This document shows, in pieces, positions 18,244 to 27,970 of a DNA stretch of 64,000 bases. The translations under genes were made by a program, and so were the position numbers. Location: NCBI GenBank assembly GCA_021155045.1, contig JAJNQB010000021.1:148484-212483 (forward strand). The letters are read 5' to 3'. Origin of the DNA: Arcticibacter sp. (GTDB lineage: Bacteria; Bacteroidota; Bacteroidia; 2-12-FULL-35-15). Below the pieces are notes generated by a model. It worked only from the letters and a program-made list of their open reading frames with translations, was not told the DNA's origin and did not search any database. Position 1 is the stretch's first letter; the number at the start of each line of letters is the position of its first letter.

Positions 18244-19206
18244 TTATTTTGCTGGTGCAGTAACGCTTACCAGTTCTACCTCGAACAACAATGTTGCGAA
18301 TGGAGGAATTGGACCCATTCCCTGCGGTCCATAACCAATAGTTGATGGAATAATTAATTGTGCTTTTGAACCCACATTCATCATCATTAGTGCTTCGTCC
18401 CATCCTGCAATTACTTGTCCTACACCAACAGGAAACTCAATTGGTTCATAAGGTCTGCGTTCATCATAAATGTTTGCTTTTTTAGCAACTGCTTCATCGC
18501 TAGTATCAAATACAGTTCCATCTAACAACATACCTGTGTATTTTACTTTAGCTGTTGCACCTTGCGTAGGTTTTGCTCCTTTACCTTTAGATTTTTCGAT
18601 ATAATAAAGACCGCTTTCGTTTGGTGTTGTTTTTATTTTATTATCTGTAACATATTTTGCAATCACAGCATTTTCCTCTTCCGTATATTTTTTCATTGCA
18701 GCTTTTTGCTCTTCTATACGTTTTTGTTGGTCTTTCATTGCATCTTCTTTTGAAGTAACTTTTAATAGTTTAGCTTCAAACGTAAGCGTACTTCCTTTTT
18801 CAACGTAAGGAGGTAATTCCTGAACCATAAATGTTTTTAAATAAACAGAGTCGGCACTAATTTTAAAACTTGCGCTATCACCTACCGACATCATTGCTAA
18901 TGCTTCTTCAAAACTTCCTTTAAATGTTGATTGACCAACAGGAAATTCAATAGTACCATCAGGCTCACGGCTTACTTTTTTTGAATCAAACAAAATGGAA
19001 TCTTTACCATTTCTGTATGACATAACAATTTTTATGACATCGCCTTCTTTCGGTTTCACACCATTTTCGTCTTGATTATAAAACTTAAAATACAATCCGC
19101 TTTCAGTAGCATCATAACCATCATAAGGAGAATTACTGCAAGAAGTAAATAATAATGTTGCTGGAAGTGCAGCAATAAGAATAGCTTTTGTGAATTTAAT
19201 TTGCAT
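18244..19206 (-). CDS. FKBP-type prolyl isomerase lipoprotein with degenerate plus canonical FKBP domain
   Basis: About 320 residues from the ATG at 19206; an upstream TTG extension would precede the signal peptide. The signal ends LLFTSC, a lipobox with Cys at ~23, so it is a lipoprotein. Residues ~40-150 form a divergent FKBP-like domain (ILFDSKK, IEFPVGQSTFKGSFEEAL). After a charged helix (~150-200), a canonical FKBP domain follows (VKYTGMLLDGTVFDTS, VIAGWDEAL, IGYGPQGMGPIP, LLFEVEL). It starts 4 bases after the previous gene of the series. Confidence 0.9.
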   Translation of the reverse strand: MQIKFTKAILIAALPATLLFTSCSNSPYDGYDATESGLYFKFYNQDENGVKPKEGDVIKIVMSYRNGKDSILFDSKKVSREPDGTIEFPVGQSTFKGSFEEALAMMSVGDSASFKISADSVYLKTFMVQELPPYVEKGSTLTFEAKLLKVTSKEDAMKDQQKRIEEQKAAMKKYTEEENAVIAKYVTDNKIKTTPNESGLYYIEKSKGKGAKPTQGATAKVKYTGMLLDGTVFDTSDEAVAKKANIYDERRPYEPIEFPVGVGQVIAGWDEALMMMNVGSKAQLIIPSTIGYGPQGMGPIPPFATLLFEVELVSVTAPAK

Positions 19207-19210
19207 TTGA

Positions 19211-20113
19211 TTAATTATTTTGTTTAACAATTTTTATTAATTCTATTTCGTAAATTAATGTTGTGTATGGAGGTACAATTCCTGTTGATGAACCTGTGCT
19301 TCCATAAGCAAGTTGCGAAGGTATAATAAATTTTGCTTGCCCACCTTCATTTAACAATTTTATTGCATTTTCTAGCCCTTTTATAACTTGCCCTTGTTGT
19401 CCCAAGGTAAATTCCATTGGCTGTTTTCTGTCATAAGTAGATTCTAAGAGCTTACCATTTAAAAATGTTCCTTTGTAGTTTATCTTAACAACATCACCAC
19501 TTTCGGCAAGCAATCCCGTTCCTTGCTTTACTGGCAAATAATACAAGCCACTATTCATTGGTTTGTACTGATTTGATAATGTATCTAAAAATATTTTTAA
19601 TTTGCGTTGTTCTTCTATATCAGCATCGTCCATCAGTTGATTGTAGTGTTCTATTTCGGCTTGATATTGTTCTGCACTTAATATTTTATGAAGTTTTACG
19701 TCCATTTTTACAACATCGTGTTTATGAAAAAAAATTGGTAATTCTGTTTTGAAAAATTTCTTGAAAAGAGAATCAGCACTTACTATAAACGAAACACTAT
19801 CGCCTTCATTCATATATTTTAAATGTTCTTCAAAACTTCCTACAAATGAAATAGTATTGTAAGGTAGTACTACTTTACCAGAAATATTGTTAGTGTAAGA
19901 ATCAAAAAAAATGGAATCTGTTTTTGTTTTGTAGGTAATAATCAGTTGCAAATAATCTCCAAACGATGCTTTTTTATTTCCATCACCAATTGTTTGGAGT
20001 TTGTAATATAATCCAGTATCGCTTTCGGAATAGCCTTTATACATTTCTGGTTGCCAGCATGATGTAGCAAACAAAACAATAAACAAAAATTGATATGATT
20101 TATACTTTTTCAA
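19211..20113 (-). CDS. FKBP-type prolyl isomerase lipoprotein
   Basis: Three hundred residues arranged like its neighbour: a lipoprotein signal ending LFATSC (Cys ~19), a divergent FKBP-like N-domain (IFFDSYTNN, ISFVGSFEEHLKYM), a charged linker and a canonical C-terminal FKBP domain (INYKGTFLNGKLLESTYDRKQPMEFTLG, VIKGLENAI, LAYGSTG, LIYEIELI). The start is a TTG at 20113: the signal peptide begins immediately after it, no ATG precedes the lipobox, and an in-frame TAA lies a few codons upstream. It follows the GldI-like gene by six bases. Confidence 0.88.
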   Translation of the reverse strand: MKKYKSYQFLFIVLFATSCWQPEMYKGYSESDTGLYYKLQTIGDGNKKASFGDYLQLIITYKTKTDSIFFDSYTNNISGKVVLPYNTISFVGSFEEHLKYMNEGDSVSFIVSADSLFKKFFKTELPIFFHKHDVVKMDVKLHKILSAEQYQAEIEHYNQLMDDADIEEQRKLKIFLDTLSNQYKPMNSGLYYLPVKQGTGLLAESGDVVKINYKGTFLNGKLLESTYDRKQPMEFTLGQQGQVIKGLENAIKLLNEGGQAKFIIPSQLAYGSTGSSTGIVPPYTTLIYEIELIKIVKQNN

Positions 20114-20119
20114 AAAAAA

Positions 20120-20662
20120 TTAACGTAATCCTAAAAGTTCTATTTCGTAAACTACCGATGCTTGTGCTGGAATTTTGCTTTCGTCACCAATTAAACCATG
20201 AGCCAAATGCGAAGGAACAATAAATACGGCTTTGTCGCCAACGTGTAAGTATTGTATTCCTTCATGTATTCCACTTTCTACATTATCTTGCCCAATTAAA
20301 AACTCTCGTACACCATCTTTCTCTGATGTGTAACACAATGTCCCATCTAATAAACTTATCTTATAATTTACTTTTGCAAATTTATCGTTTGTAGCTTGCT
20401 CTCCTTTTCCTTTCGAAACAATCATATACCTTACTCCTGTTCCTGTGGTTGTCATTTCCCAATTTCGATGAGCGATGTATTGATTTATTTCATCGTTCTC
20501 TCGTTTCAAATACATTTTATTTGCTTCTATTAGCTTATCTTGAAACTGCTTGCTTGTAAAATTTGGCACTTTCACTTTTTCAACTTTAGGTTCGTTTCCA
20601 CAAGAAGTAAGCAATAAGCAGAGTGTTGTTAAATACAGTAAATAAAAACTATACTTATACAT
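20120..20662 (-). CDS. gldI: GldI-like FKBP peptidyl-prolyl isomerase lipoprotein
   Basis: One hundred and eighty residues, the length I expect for GldI. The signal peptide has the lipobox LLLTSC (Cys ~21), followed by a short linker and one FKBP domain: VNYKISLLDGTLCYTS, EFLIGQDNVESGIHEGIQYLHVGD, VPSHLAHGLIGDESKIP, VVYEIELL. The VESGIHEGI and PSHLAHG.IGD.. motifs resemble gliding-motility GldI, a periplasm-facing lipoprotein needed for motility in Flavobacterium, probably by folding gliding/T9SS proteins. Other gld genes are not in the window, so the assignment rests on sequence and context only. Confidence 0.65.
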   Translation of the reverse strand: MYKYSFYLLYLTTLCLLLTSCGNEPKVEKVKVPNFTSKQFQDKLIEANKMYLKRENDEINQYIAHRNWEMTTTGTGVRYMIVSKGKGEQATNDKFAKVNYKISLLDGTLCYTSEKDGVREFLIGQDNVESGIHEGIQYLHVGDKAVFIVPSHLAHGLIGDESKIPAQASVVYEIELLGLR

Positions 20663-20669
20663 AATTTGG

Positions 20670-21689
20670 TTACTTTTTAGAATTTAATTGTTTTTTGTAT
20701 TGAGGAAGTAATGCAACAAATTTACTTATTGTTTCATCCATCGACAATTCGCTCATTCCTCCAGCAGCATTGGCATGCCCGCCTCCATCAAAATGATTTC
20801 GTGAAAATACATTTACATCAAAATTACCTTTTGAGCGAAAAGATGTTTTAATAATTCCATCTCTTTCTACAAAAAATGCGGCAAAACGTATTCCTTCAAT
20901 TGACAAAGCATAATTTACAACACCTTCTGTATCTCCTTTTTTATAATTAAAACGCTGCAACTCATCATTTGTTAAACTAAAAAATGCTGTTCTATAATCA
21001 TTAAAAACAGTTAATTTTTCTGCTAAACAAAAACCAAGCAATTTCAATTTACTCTCAGTATTTCCATCATAAATACGTTCATGCACATCGGCATTTGATG
21101 CTCCAGCACCAATTAAATGTGCAATTACCCTGTGTGTTTTTGATGATGTTGAAGGAAAACGAAATGAACCAGTATCAGTCATAATACCAGTATAAATACA
21201 TTCAGCAACAGCTTTGTTGATTAATTTTAAATCGCCCATCATAGTAATAAAATCAAACACTAATTCACAAGTGGAACTTGCTTTGGTATCATGCAACATA
21301 TACTTTGCATAATTCTCTGGCATTAAATGGTGGTCAATTAATATTTTTGGTGCTTTTGCTTTTTGAATTTCGGGACCAAGTTTATCAATTCGTTTTAAGG
21401 AATTAAAATCAAGCGTAAATATCAATTCTGCCTTCATCACAGCATCTTTCGCTTTTTTCGAATTTTTAGAAAAATCAACAACAGAATCATTTCCTTTCAT
21501 CCAATCCAAAAAAGTAGGATAATCGTTTGGAGTGATTACCGTTACTTTATGTTTTTTTTGAATTAAATAATTATACAAACCTAAGGAAGAACCCATAGCA
21601 TCGCCATCTGGCGACCAATGTGTAACAATCACTATTTTTTTAGGCTTTGCTAAAAGGGTTTTTAATTCAATAATCTGTTTTGCGTTCAA
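20670..21689 (-). CDS. DHH family phosphoesterase (NrnA-like)
   Basis: A 339-residue DHH-DHHA1 enzyme. Metal motifs are VTHWSPDGDAMGSSLGL (residues ~23-38), LDFNSLKR, LIDHHLMPENY and TGIMTDTGSFRFPSTS; the C-terminal DHHA1 substrate motif is FDGGGHANAAGG. NrnA-type enzymes degrade 2-5 nt RNA and dephosphorylate pAp. No ATG precedes the first motif and the frame closes at a TAA nine codons upstream, so TTG at 21689 (then NAKQIIELKTLL, the expected helix) is the likely start. It lies 7 bases upstream of the GldI-like gene and may share its transcript. Confidence 0.88.
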   Translation of the reverse strand: MNAKQIIELKTLLAKPKKIVIVTHWSPDGDAMGSSLGLYNYLIQKKHKVTVITPNDYPTFLDWMKGNDSVVDFSKNSKKAKDAVMKAELIFTLDFNSLKRIDKLGPEIQKAKAPKILIDHHLMPENYAKYMLHDTKASSTCELVFDFITMMGDLKLINKAVAECIYTGIMTDTGSFRFPSTSSKTHRVIAHLIGAGASNADVHERIYDGNTESKLKLLGFCLAEKLTVFNDYRTAFFSLTNDELQRFNYKKGDTEGVVNYALSIEGIRFAAFFVERDGIIKTSFRSKGNFDVNVFSRNHFDGGGHANAAGGMSELSMDETISKFVALLPQYKKQLNSKK

Positions 21690-21786
21690 TTTCTTAGATA
21701 TTTTTGAAATACAAATTTACAATAATTTACCGTATGGATATTTTTTATAATTTCGCAGCCGAATTAAAAAACAACATAAATTAAAA

Positions 21787-22206
21787 ATGGCTACAAATAG
21801 AACTTTTACAATGGTTAAACCTGATGCTGTTGCAAGTAACAACATTGGCGGAATATTAAAAATGATTAACGAAGCTGGTTTCAGAATCATTGCAATGAAA
21901 TACACAAAATTAAGTGCTGAAGCTGCTGGAACTTTTTATGAAGTACACAAGGAACGTCCTTTTTATGGCGAACTAGTTGAATACATGAGTAGCGGACCTA
22001 TTGTAGCTGCAATTCTTGAAAAAGAAAATGCAGTAGCCGACTTCAGAAAATTAATTGGTGCTACAGACCCAGCACAAGCGGAAGATGGTACTATCAGAAA
22101 GGTATATGCTGAATCAAAAGCTAAAAATGCTGTTCATGGTTCTGATAGCGATGAAAATGCAGCTATTGAAGGTGATTTTTTCTTTTCTAAATTAGAAAGA
22201 CCATAA
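21787..22206 (+). CDS. ndk: Nucleoside diphosphate kinase
   Basis: A 139-residue NDPK that balances NTP and dNTP pools by ping-pong phosphate transfer from ATP. The catalytic histidine is His117 in NAVHGSDSDENAAIE, the family signature. RTFTMVKPDAV at the N-terminus carries the conserved Lys, and the Kpn-loop region follows residue 90. Full length, ATG start, monocistronic, divergent from the DHH gene. A strong terminator lies directly after it. Confidence 0.98.
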   Translation: MATNRTFTMVKPDAVASNNIGGILKMINEAGFRIIAMKYTKLSAEAAGTFYEVHKERPFYGELVEYMSSGPIVAAILEKENAVADFRKLIGATDPAQAEDGTIRKVYAESKAKNAVHGSDSDENAAIEGDFFFSKLERP

Positions 22207-22227
22207 TCTTAATGATCAATTATTTTT

Positions 22228-22263
22228 AAAAAGCTCTTTTGTAAAACCAGAAGGGCTTTTTTT
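22228..22263 (+). terminator. Bidirectional terminator between ndk and the amidotransferase gene
   Basis: Arms AAAAAGCTCTT and AAGGGCTTTTT (one G-U pair) around a 10-base loop, ending in a T run. The convergent gene stops at 22262, so the A-rich left arm can serve it on the other strand. Confidence 0.8.
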
Positions 22264-22849
22264 ATTCTTCCAACCAATTATTAATAATTTGTTCTCCGTA
22301 TTCCGACAAAATTGATTCAGGATGAAATTGCACTCCTTTAACAGAAAATATTTTATGGGATAACGCCATTATATTATTAGCCCCATCAACAGCATCAATA
22401 GAAAGGCATTCAGGCAAATCAACAGAATCAACAACCCAAGAATGATAACGCCCCACATTAAATTTTCTTGGGCAATTATTAAAAATAAAATTTTCTTCTG
22501 TTATTTCAATTTCTGTTGCAACTCCATGAAAAACATGTTCTAAATTTTTAAGTTTTGCTCCAAAAGCCTCTCCTATTGCTTGCAAACCCAAGCAAACACC
22601 AAATATATTTTTTTTAGCTGCATACATTTTTATTAATTCAGGCATTATGCCTGCATCTTTTGGCAAACCGGGTCCTGGTGATAAAAGTATTTTATGGTAC
22701 TGATTTATTTGTGTTAAATTAATTTCATCATTTCTAAAAACATCAAATTGAATATTGCTTACTTTTTCAACCAAATGAACTAAATTATAGGTAAAACTAT
22801 CGTAGTTATCAAGTATTAAAAGTTTTTGAGAAGACGAATTATTTTCCAT
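22262..22849 (-). CDS. pabA: Glutamine amidotransferase, anthranilate/aminodeoxychorismate synthase component II
   Basis: A 195-residue class I glutamine amidotransferase that releases ammonia from glutamine for a chorismate-using partner. LILDNYDSFTYNLV opens the domain; the nucleophile is Cys86 in GVCLGLQAIG; the His-Glu pair is in GVQFHPESILSEYG; HSWVVD is the TrpG/PabA motif. Whether it serves folate (PabA) or tryptophan (TrpG) cannot be told: no trp or pab genes adjoin it, which slightly favours PabA. It begins 8 bases after the helicase gene. Confidence 0.85.
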   Translation of the reverse strand: MENNSSSQKLLILDNYDSFTYNLVHLVEKVSNIQFDVFRNDEINLTQINQYHKILLSPGPGLPKDAGIMPELIKMYAAKKNIFGVCLGLQAIGEAFGAKLKNLEHVFHGVATEIEITEENFIFNNCPRKFNVGRYHSWVVDSVDLPECLSIDAVDGANNIMALSHKIFSVKGVQFHPESILSEYGEQIINNWLEE

Positions 22850-22857
22850 TATTCAAA

Positions 22858-25104
22858 TTATTTTTTTGAATTCAAATAAAACGCCATTGCAAATTTTATT
22901 TCAGAATAGGAATATTCATCCCCAAGATGCTGTTTTATTGGACCATACAAAGTTGTATCTAATGTATTGGAAACAGCAATAATGTGTTCCATTTTTTCTT
23001 TTTCTACAAATTCAGAAACATTTAATAAGCCCAGAGAAACATAATATGCCAAATGTCCTTCAATGGTAACTTCAGCCATACCTCTTTCTAAAGCAATACT
23101 TTCAATTGATTTTGATTGTTTGTAAAGGTCGTAGCTTATTTTTTTTGTATCAGGTTTTTCTTTCTTTTCCGTTTTTGCTTTTCGTTCCCGTTTAGGTTTA
23201 ATTTCAATTGATGCTAACTCTACAATACGTTCAGCATTCTGCTCTTTTGAATTTATTGTTTCCCTTGAAAATTCTTCATTAGCATTGGAAGTAGTTACCA
23301 TTGAATCTGCTTTATTCAACAGCTGAATTTGTTTAAAAAATAATGCGTCCAACTCCATTAATTCTTGCAAATATGCTTTGATACGTTTTTCGTTTTTAAG
23401 CTTTTCAATTTGGTTTAAAATTGCTCTCGAAGATTTTTTCAGTAAGGGTATAAAATGATTTTTTGCTGCAAAAACACGCTCTTTAAGTGTAAGCTTGTAA
23501 TCATCATTTTTGTTTTCAAAAATAAAATGAAGTTGATTTATAAATTTATCAGCAATTAGTTTATAAGCTTCAAAATCCTGTTTAAAATCATTTGCCCAAC
23601 TAAAATATTTTTGTTTTACCGACTTTTGTTCGTCTTTTTGGTATGTTTCGAGATGTTGAGACAAAGCAATATTAATTGAACTTAAATTAAAGCAAGAAGT
23701 AATATAGTTTTTTAAAAACAAAAACGATTCTGTTTTCAATACTAAATTTATTTCATCAGTTGAATTTTTAGACTCCGAAAATTCGGCAATATTTTCATCC
23801 ACATTTAAGCTATTTACATTTATGGGAGAAGAAAGAATTAATCCATTTAAACTTGTAAGACGGGACAAAGCAACATAAACTTGTCCAGGAGCAAATGCAC
23901 TTTCAATATCGATAATTGCTTTTTCAAATGTTAAACCTTGACTTTTATGAACGGTAATTGCCCACGCCAATTTAATTGGATATTGCGTAAATGTTCCAAC
24001 TACTTTTTCTTCTATTTCATTTGTAACTTCATTTAAAGAGTATTTTACATTTTCCCATTTATATTGTTCGATAACTATCGTTTTTGGGGAATCGCTAAAT
24101 GTTATCTCAATTGAATCATCATCGATGTTTGAAACTGTTCCTATTTTTCCATTAAAAAATCGTTGAGCACCTGTTGGGTCATTTTTGATAAACATAACTT
24201 GAGCACCCTTTTTTAATTCCAAATTATTTTCAACAGGATAAGCATATTCATTAAAATCGCCCCAGATATCAGCTTTGAAAAAATAAGATTTGAATTGCAA
24301 GCTATTCAACGAATCGCTATTTATTTTATCGGCTTTATAATTATGTGTTGTTAAATGAATATAACTATCAATGATATTTGTTTTGAAATTCGGCTTATAA
24401 TAACTGTTTAAAGTTTCTATATCATTTTTTGTTACTTGGTTTGTTCTTAAATTATTGAGAATTGAGATGAAAGTATTGTCTTGTTGGCGGTAAATTTTAT
24501 CCAACTCCAAATACAATGGCTTGTTGTTTTGTAATACTTGAGCATCAAAAAAGAAAGGTGTTTTATAATATTTTTTTAAGTAATTCCACTCATCATCTTT
24601 CACAACCGGAGGCAATTGAAGCATATCACCAATAAACAACACTTGAACTCCACCAAAAGGCAAATGATTTTTTTTTCTTATGCCTTTTAAAACTGTATCA
24701 ATAGCATCAACAATATCAGCACGCAACATACTCACTTCATCAATTATTAGCAATTCAATCTCTTGAATTAATTTTCTTTTTGTACCACCTAATTGTAAAT
24801 TTTTAAATAAAGTAGCTGGTGTATTTATTTTTGAATTTTCAGTAAAATTTACTGCGGCATTTCTATCGGGAATAAATGCACCAAAAGGCAATTGAAAAAG
24901 AGAATGAATAGTTGCTCCTCCGGCATTAATAGCGGCTATTCCGGTTGGTGCTACTATCACAGCATTTTTATAGGTATGTTTAATGATGTATTTTAAAAAT
25001 GTTGTTTTTCCTGTTCCTGCTTTTCCTGTTAAAAAAACATTTTTATTGGTATTATTAACAAATTTGGATGCAATAGAAGAAATATTTGTATCGGTATTAA
25101 TCAT
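22858..25104 (-). CDS. PIF1-like / RecD-type DNA helicase with C-terminal helix-turn-helix
   Basis: A 748-residue superfamily 1B helicase. Walker A is LTGKAGTGKTTFL (27-35); GIAAINAGGATIHSLF, the Walker B LLIIDEVSML, the sensor GDMLQLPPV and the C-terminal motif WAITVHKSQGLTF with YVALSRLTSL complete the helicase core by ~430. A helical middle region follows, then a highly basic segment, then a ~60-residue HTH_40-like domain (SIESIALERGMAEVTIEGHLAYYVSLG) similar to the RQC-associated helix-turn-helix. PIF1-type helicases unwind 5' to 3' and resolve G-quadruplexes and forks. This fused layout is common in Bacteroidota. Confidence 0.85.
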   Translation of the reverse strand: MINTDTNISSIASKFVNNTNKNVFLTGKAGTGKTTFLKYIIKHTYKNAVIVAPTGIAAINAGGATIHSLFQLPFGAFIPDRNAAVNFTENSKINTPATLFKNLQLGGTKRKLIQEIELLIIDEVSMLRADIVDAIDTVLKGIRKKNHLPFGGVQVLFIGDMLQLPPVVKDDEWNYLKKYYKTPFFFDAQVLQNNKPLYLELDKIYRQQDNTFISILNNLRTNQVTKNDIETLNSYYKPNFKTNIIDSYIHLTTHNYKADKINSDSLNSLQFKSYFFKADIWGDFNEYAYPVENNLELKKGAQVMFIKNDPTGAQRFFNGKIGTVSNIDDDSIEITFSDSPKTIVIEQYKWENVKYSLNEVTNEIEEKVVGTFTQYPIKLAWAITVHKSQGLTFEKAIIDIESAFAPGQVYVALSRLTSLNGLILSSPINVNSLNVDENIAEFSESKNSTDEINLVLKTESFLFLKNYITSCFNLSSINIALSQHLETYQKDEQKSVKQKYFSWANDFKQDFEAYKLIADKFINQLHFIFENKNDDYKLTLKERVFAAKNHFIPLLKKSSRAILNQIEKLKNEKRIKAYLQELMELDALFFKQIQLLNKADSMVTTSNANEEFSRETINSKEQNAERIVELASIEIKPKRERKAKTEKKEKPDTKKISYDLYKQSKSIESIALERGMAEVTIEGHLAYYVSLGLLNVSEFVEKEKMEHIIAVSNTLDTTLYGPIKQHLGDEYSYSEIKFAMAFYLNSKK

Positions 25105-25218
25105 AATAAAAAAATAATTCTGCGAAGTTATAATATTTCTTTCGGAATAATACTTCTGTTTACCTCAATCCAAATGCTAGAGAGTTTCCAATAGAATATG
25201 AATTTGATAAAAGCAAAT

Positions 25219-27834
25219 TTATTCTTCTCTTTCCTTTTCTAAATATGTTTGTACAACTTCAATTGCATTATCAATTACATCACTTAATGCAGTTATAAAA
25301 GTGCCTGGCTTTGCCATAGACAATGCATGTTTTAATGCTTCTACTTCTTTCGGAATATATTCGTAAGATTGGTTTGGATTTCCTTCAACAATTCCTTCAA
25401 CTAAAAGTTTAACAATGTCTTCCGCTTTTCGTCCTCTCAAAAATTTATCTTGGCGAATAATTATATGGTCAAACATTTCCGTTGATATTCTTCCCATATC
25501 TCTAATGTCGCTATCTCTTCTATCTCCAGTTCCTGTAATAATTCCAATTTTGTATGGAGAATCTATAGTAGATAAAAATTCTTTTATCCCTCTGAAACCA
25601 TCAGGATTATGAGCAAAATCAATCATTACTTTATATTCTTTAAAATCAAATATATTCATACGACCCGGTGTTTGAGCTGCTGAAGGAATAAATGTTTCTA
25701 AACTCATTTTAATATCTTCAATAGTAAATCCATAAGTATATGATGCAAGGGTAGCAGCTAAAACATTATAAATCATAAATGTTACTTTACCCCCAAATGT
25801 CAATGGAATATGAGATGCTTTATCTACTCTAAATTTCCAATCACCTTTTTTTATGGTGATAAATCCATTTTCATAAATGGCAACTATTCCTCCTTGTTTA
25901 CAATGTTCAACAATCACAGGGTTATTTTCATCAATACTGAAATACGCAATTTTACAATCTGTTGTTTTTGCAATTCCAACACAATGTTCATTATCTGCAT
26001 TTAAAATAGCATAACCATCTCGTTTTACAGCCCTTGCTACAACGCCTTTTACATTTGCCATGTCTTTTAATGTGTTTACATCCGACAATCCCATGTGATC
26101 TTCTTGAATATTTGTAACCACAGCAATATCACATTTTCCAAATCCTAAACCTGAGCGCAAAATTCCACCACGGGCAGTTTCTAATACAGCAAACTCAACA
26201 GTTGGGTCTTTTAAAATAAATTCTGCACTAATAGGACCTGTTGTATCCCCTTTTGTAAGCATAGAATTTTGGACATAAATTCCATCAGATGTTGTAAAGC
26301 CTACTCTAAACCCATTATTTTTTACAATGTGTGCAATTAATCTTGTAGTAGTTGTTTTTCCATTTGTTCCAGTAATTGCAATGATTGGAATCCTACACGA
26401 TTTTCCTGGAGGGTACAACATATCAATAACAGGAGCTGCAACATTGCGAGGCAATCCATTTGCTGGTGCTAAATGCATTCTAAATCCAGGAGCGGCATTT
26501 ACTTCCAAAACAACGCCACCTGTTACTTCCAAAGGTTCACTCAGATTAGAAGCCATAATATCAATTCCGCAAATATCTAATCCAATAACACGCGAAATGC
26601 GTTCACAAATAAAAATATTGTGAGGATGAACAATGTCTGTTACATCTGTAGAAGTACCACCAGTACTTAAGTTTGCTGTTCCTTTTAAATAACAACGTTC
26701 ATTTTTTTTCAAAACAGTTTCTAATGTATAGCCAGCTTTTGCCAGTTGATCATCCGTTTCTTTATCAACTGTAATTTCAGTTAAAACATTTTCATGTCCG
26801 TATCCCCTTCTTGGGTCGCTATTTTCTTTATCAACCAATTGCTGAATTGTAGATTTTCCATCTCCTATAACATGCGCTGGCTCACGTAATGCTGCCGCAG
26901 TAAATTTATTATTGATAACTAATACTCTGAAATCATAACCAGTAATGAATTTTTCTACAATTATTTTTCTCGAATATTTTTTTGCATGCTCAAATGCTTC
27001 TTTGGCTTCTTCTAATGTTTTAACATTAATAGATGCCCCTTTCCCATGATTGCCATCAAGCGGTTTAAAAACCAAAGGAAAGCCAACTTTTTCGATTGCA
27101 TATTCTACTTCCGATTCATTAACAATACAAACACCTTTTGCAACAGGAATAGCTGCATCTTGCAACATTCGTTTTGTTTCATCTTTATTGCTGGCAATAT
27201 CTACAGCTATTGAACTTGTTTTATCAGTCATGGTTGCTCTAAACCTTACTTGATTTTTTCCATAACCTAGCTGAACAAGCGATTGATTGTTTAATCTGAT
27301 AAATGGAATATCTCTAGCTACAGCTTCATCAACAATACTTCCTGTGCTTGGACCAAATCGCTCACGTTCACGCATTTCGCGCATTACTTTAATATCATTC
27401 TCTAAATCATATTCATTTCCAGCAATTAAGGCTTCTGCAATTTGAACAGATGCCTTAGCAGCATAAATACCTACACTCTCTTCCATATAAGAAAAAACAA
27501 CATGATACATTCCTAATTGTCCTGTTCCTCTTGTTCTTCCATAGCCGCATTCCATTCCTGCTAATGTCTGAATTTCAAGTGCAATATGTTCAATTACATG
27601 CCCCATCCACGTTCCTTCTTTTACACGTTCAAAAAAACCGCCTTTATGGTTTTTGGAACAACGATGACTAAACATTGAAGGAAACATCTTTTCCAAACGC
27701 TCAGAAAAACCTTTGATTTTATCGGTAGGCAACTCTTCTAGCTCCTCCAAATCCAGTTTCATGATAATTAATTTTTTTCGGTAGTTCGACCAATAATTTG
27801 GCCCTCTCAATGCTTTTACATCAATAATTTTCAT
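25219..27834 (-). CDS. cphA: Cyanophycin synthetase
   Basis: An 871-residue enzyme, the family's usual length, polymerising Asp and Arg into multi-L-arginyl-poly-L-aspartate with two ATP per dipeptide. The N-terminal domain (1-160) has HRCSKNHKGGFF and IEHIALEIQ. The ATP-grasp domain (~215-470) includes FPLVFKPLDGNHGKG and VLEVNAAPGFRMHLAP. The Mur-ligase-like domain (~480-871) has its P-loop GTNGKTTTT at 489-497, then ARGGILRSGLGF, NIQEDHMG and DFAHNPDG. Both ATP sites look intact. It is divergent from cyanophycinase across 136 bases, and a dipeptidase gene follows that, so storage and breakdown enzymes are clustered. Confidence 0.96.
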   Translation of the reverse strand: MKIIDVKALRGPNYWSNYRKKLIIMKLDLEELEELPTDKIKGFSERLEKMFPSMFSHRCSKNHKGGFFERVKEGTWMGHVIEHIALEIQTLAGMECGYGRTRGTGQLGMYHVVFSYMEESVGIYAAKASVQIAEALIAGNEYDLENDIKVMREMRERERFGPSTGSIVDEAVARDIPFIRLNNQSLVQLGYGKNQVRFRATMTDKTSSIAVDIASNKDETKRMLQDAAIPVAKGVCIVNESEVEYAIEKVGFPLVFKPLDGNHGKGASINVKTLEEAKEAFEHAKKYSRKIIVEKFITGYDFRVLVINNKFTAAALREPAHVIGDGKSTIQQLVDKENSDPRRGYGHENVLTEITVDKETDDQLAKAGYTLETVLKKNERCYLKGTANLSTGGTSTDVTDIVHPHNIFICERISRVIGLDICGIDIMASNLSEPLEVTGGVVLEVNAAPGFRMHLAPANGLPRNVAAPVIDMLYPPGKSCRIPIIAITGTNGKTTTTRLIAHIVKNNGFRVGFTTSDGIYVQNSMLTKGDTTGPISAEFILKDPTVEFAVLETARGGILRSGLGFGKCDIAVVTNIQEDHMGLSDVNTLKDMANVKGVVARAVKRDGYAILNADNEHCVGIAKTTDCKIAYFSIDENNPVIVEHCKQGGIVAIYENGFITIKKGDWKFRVDKASHIPLTFGGKVTFMIYNVLAATLASYTYGFTIEDIKMSLETFIPSAAQTPGRMNIFDFKEYKVMIDFAHNPDGFRGIKEFLSTIDSPYKIGIITGTGDRRDSDIRDMGRISTEMFDHIIIRQDKFLRGRKAEDIVKLLVEGIVEGNPNQSYEYIPKEVEALKHALSMAKPGTFITALSDVIDNAIEVVQTYLEKEREE

Positions 27835-27947
27835 ATTTCAAGTTTATTTTGCTCCAAAATAGCTTTTGTTTTTTATATAAACAATATAGTGTTTAAAATA
27901 ATATTATAAATGATACTTGAATTCTAAAAATATAACAACGATTTAGT

Positions 27948-27955
27948 TAGATTTG
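27948..27955 (+). promoter_or_regulatory. Promoter -7 box candidate for cyanophycinase
   Basis: TAGATTTG fits TAnnTTTG. It overlaps the in-frame TTG at 27953, which makes that codon unlikely to be the translation start and favours the ATGs at 27971 or 27977. Confidence 0.45.
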
Positions 27956-27970
27956 CGTACTAAATTTTTT

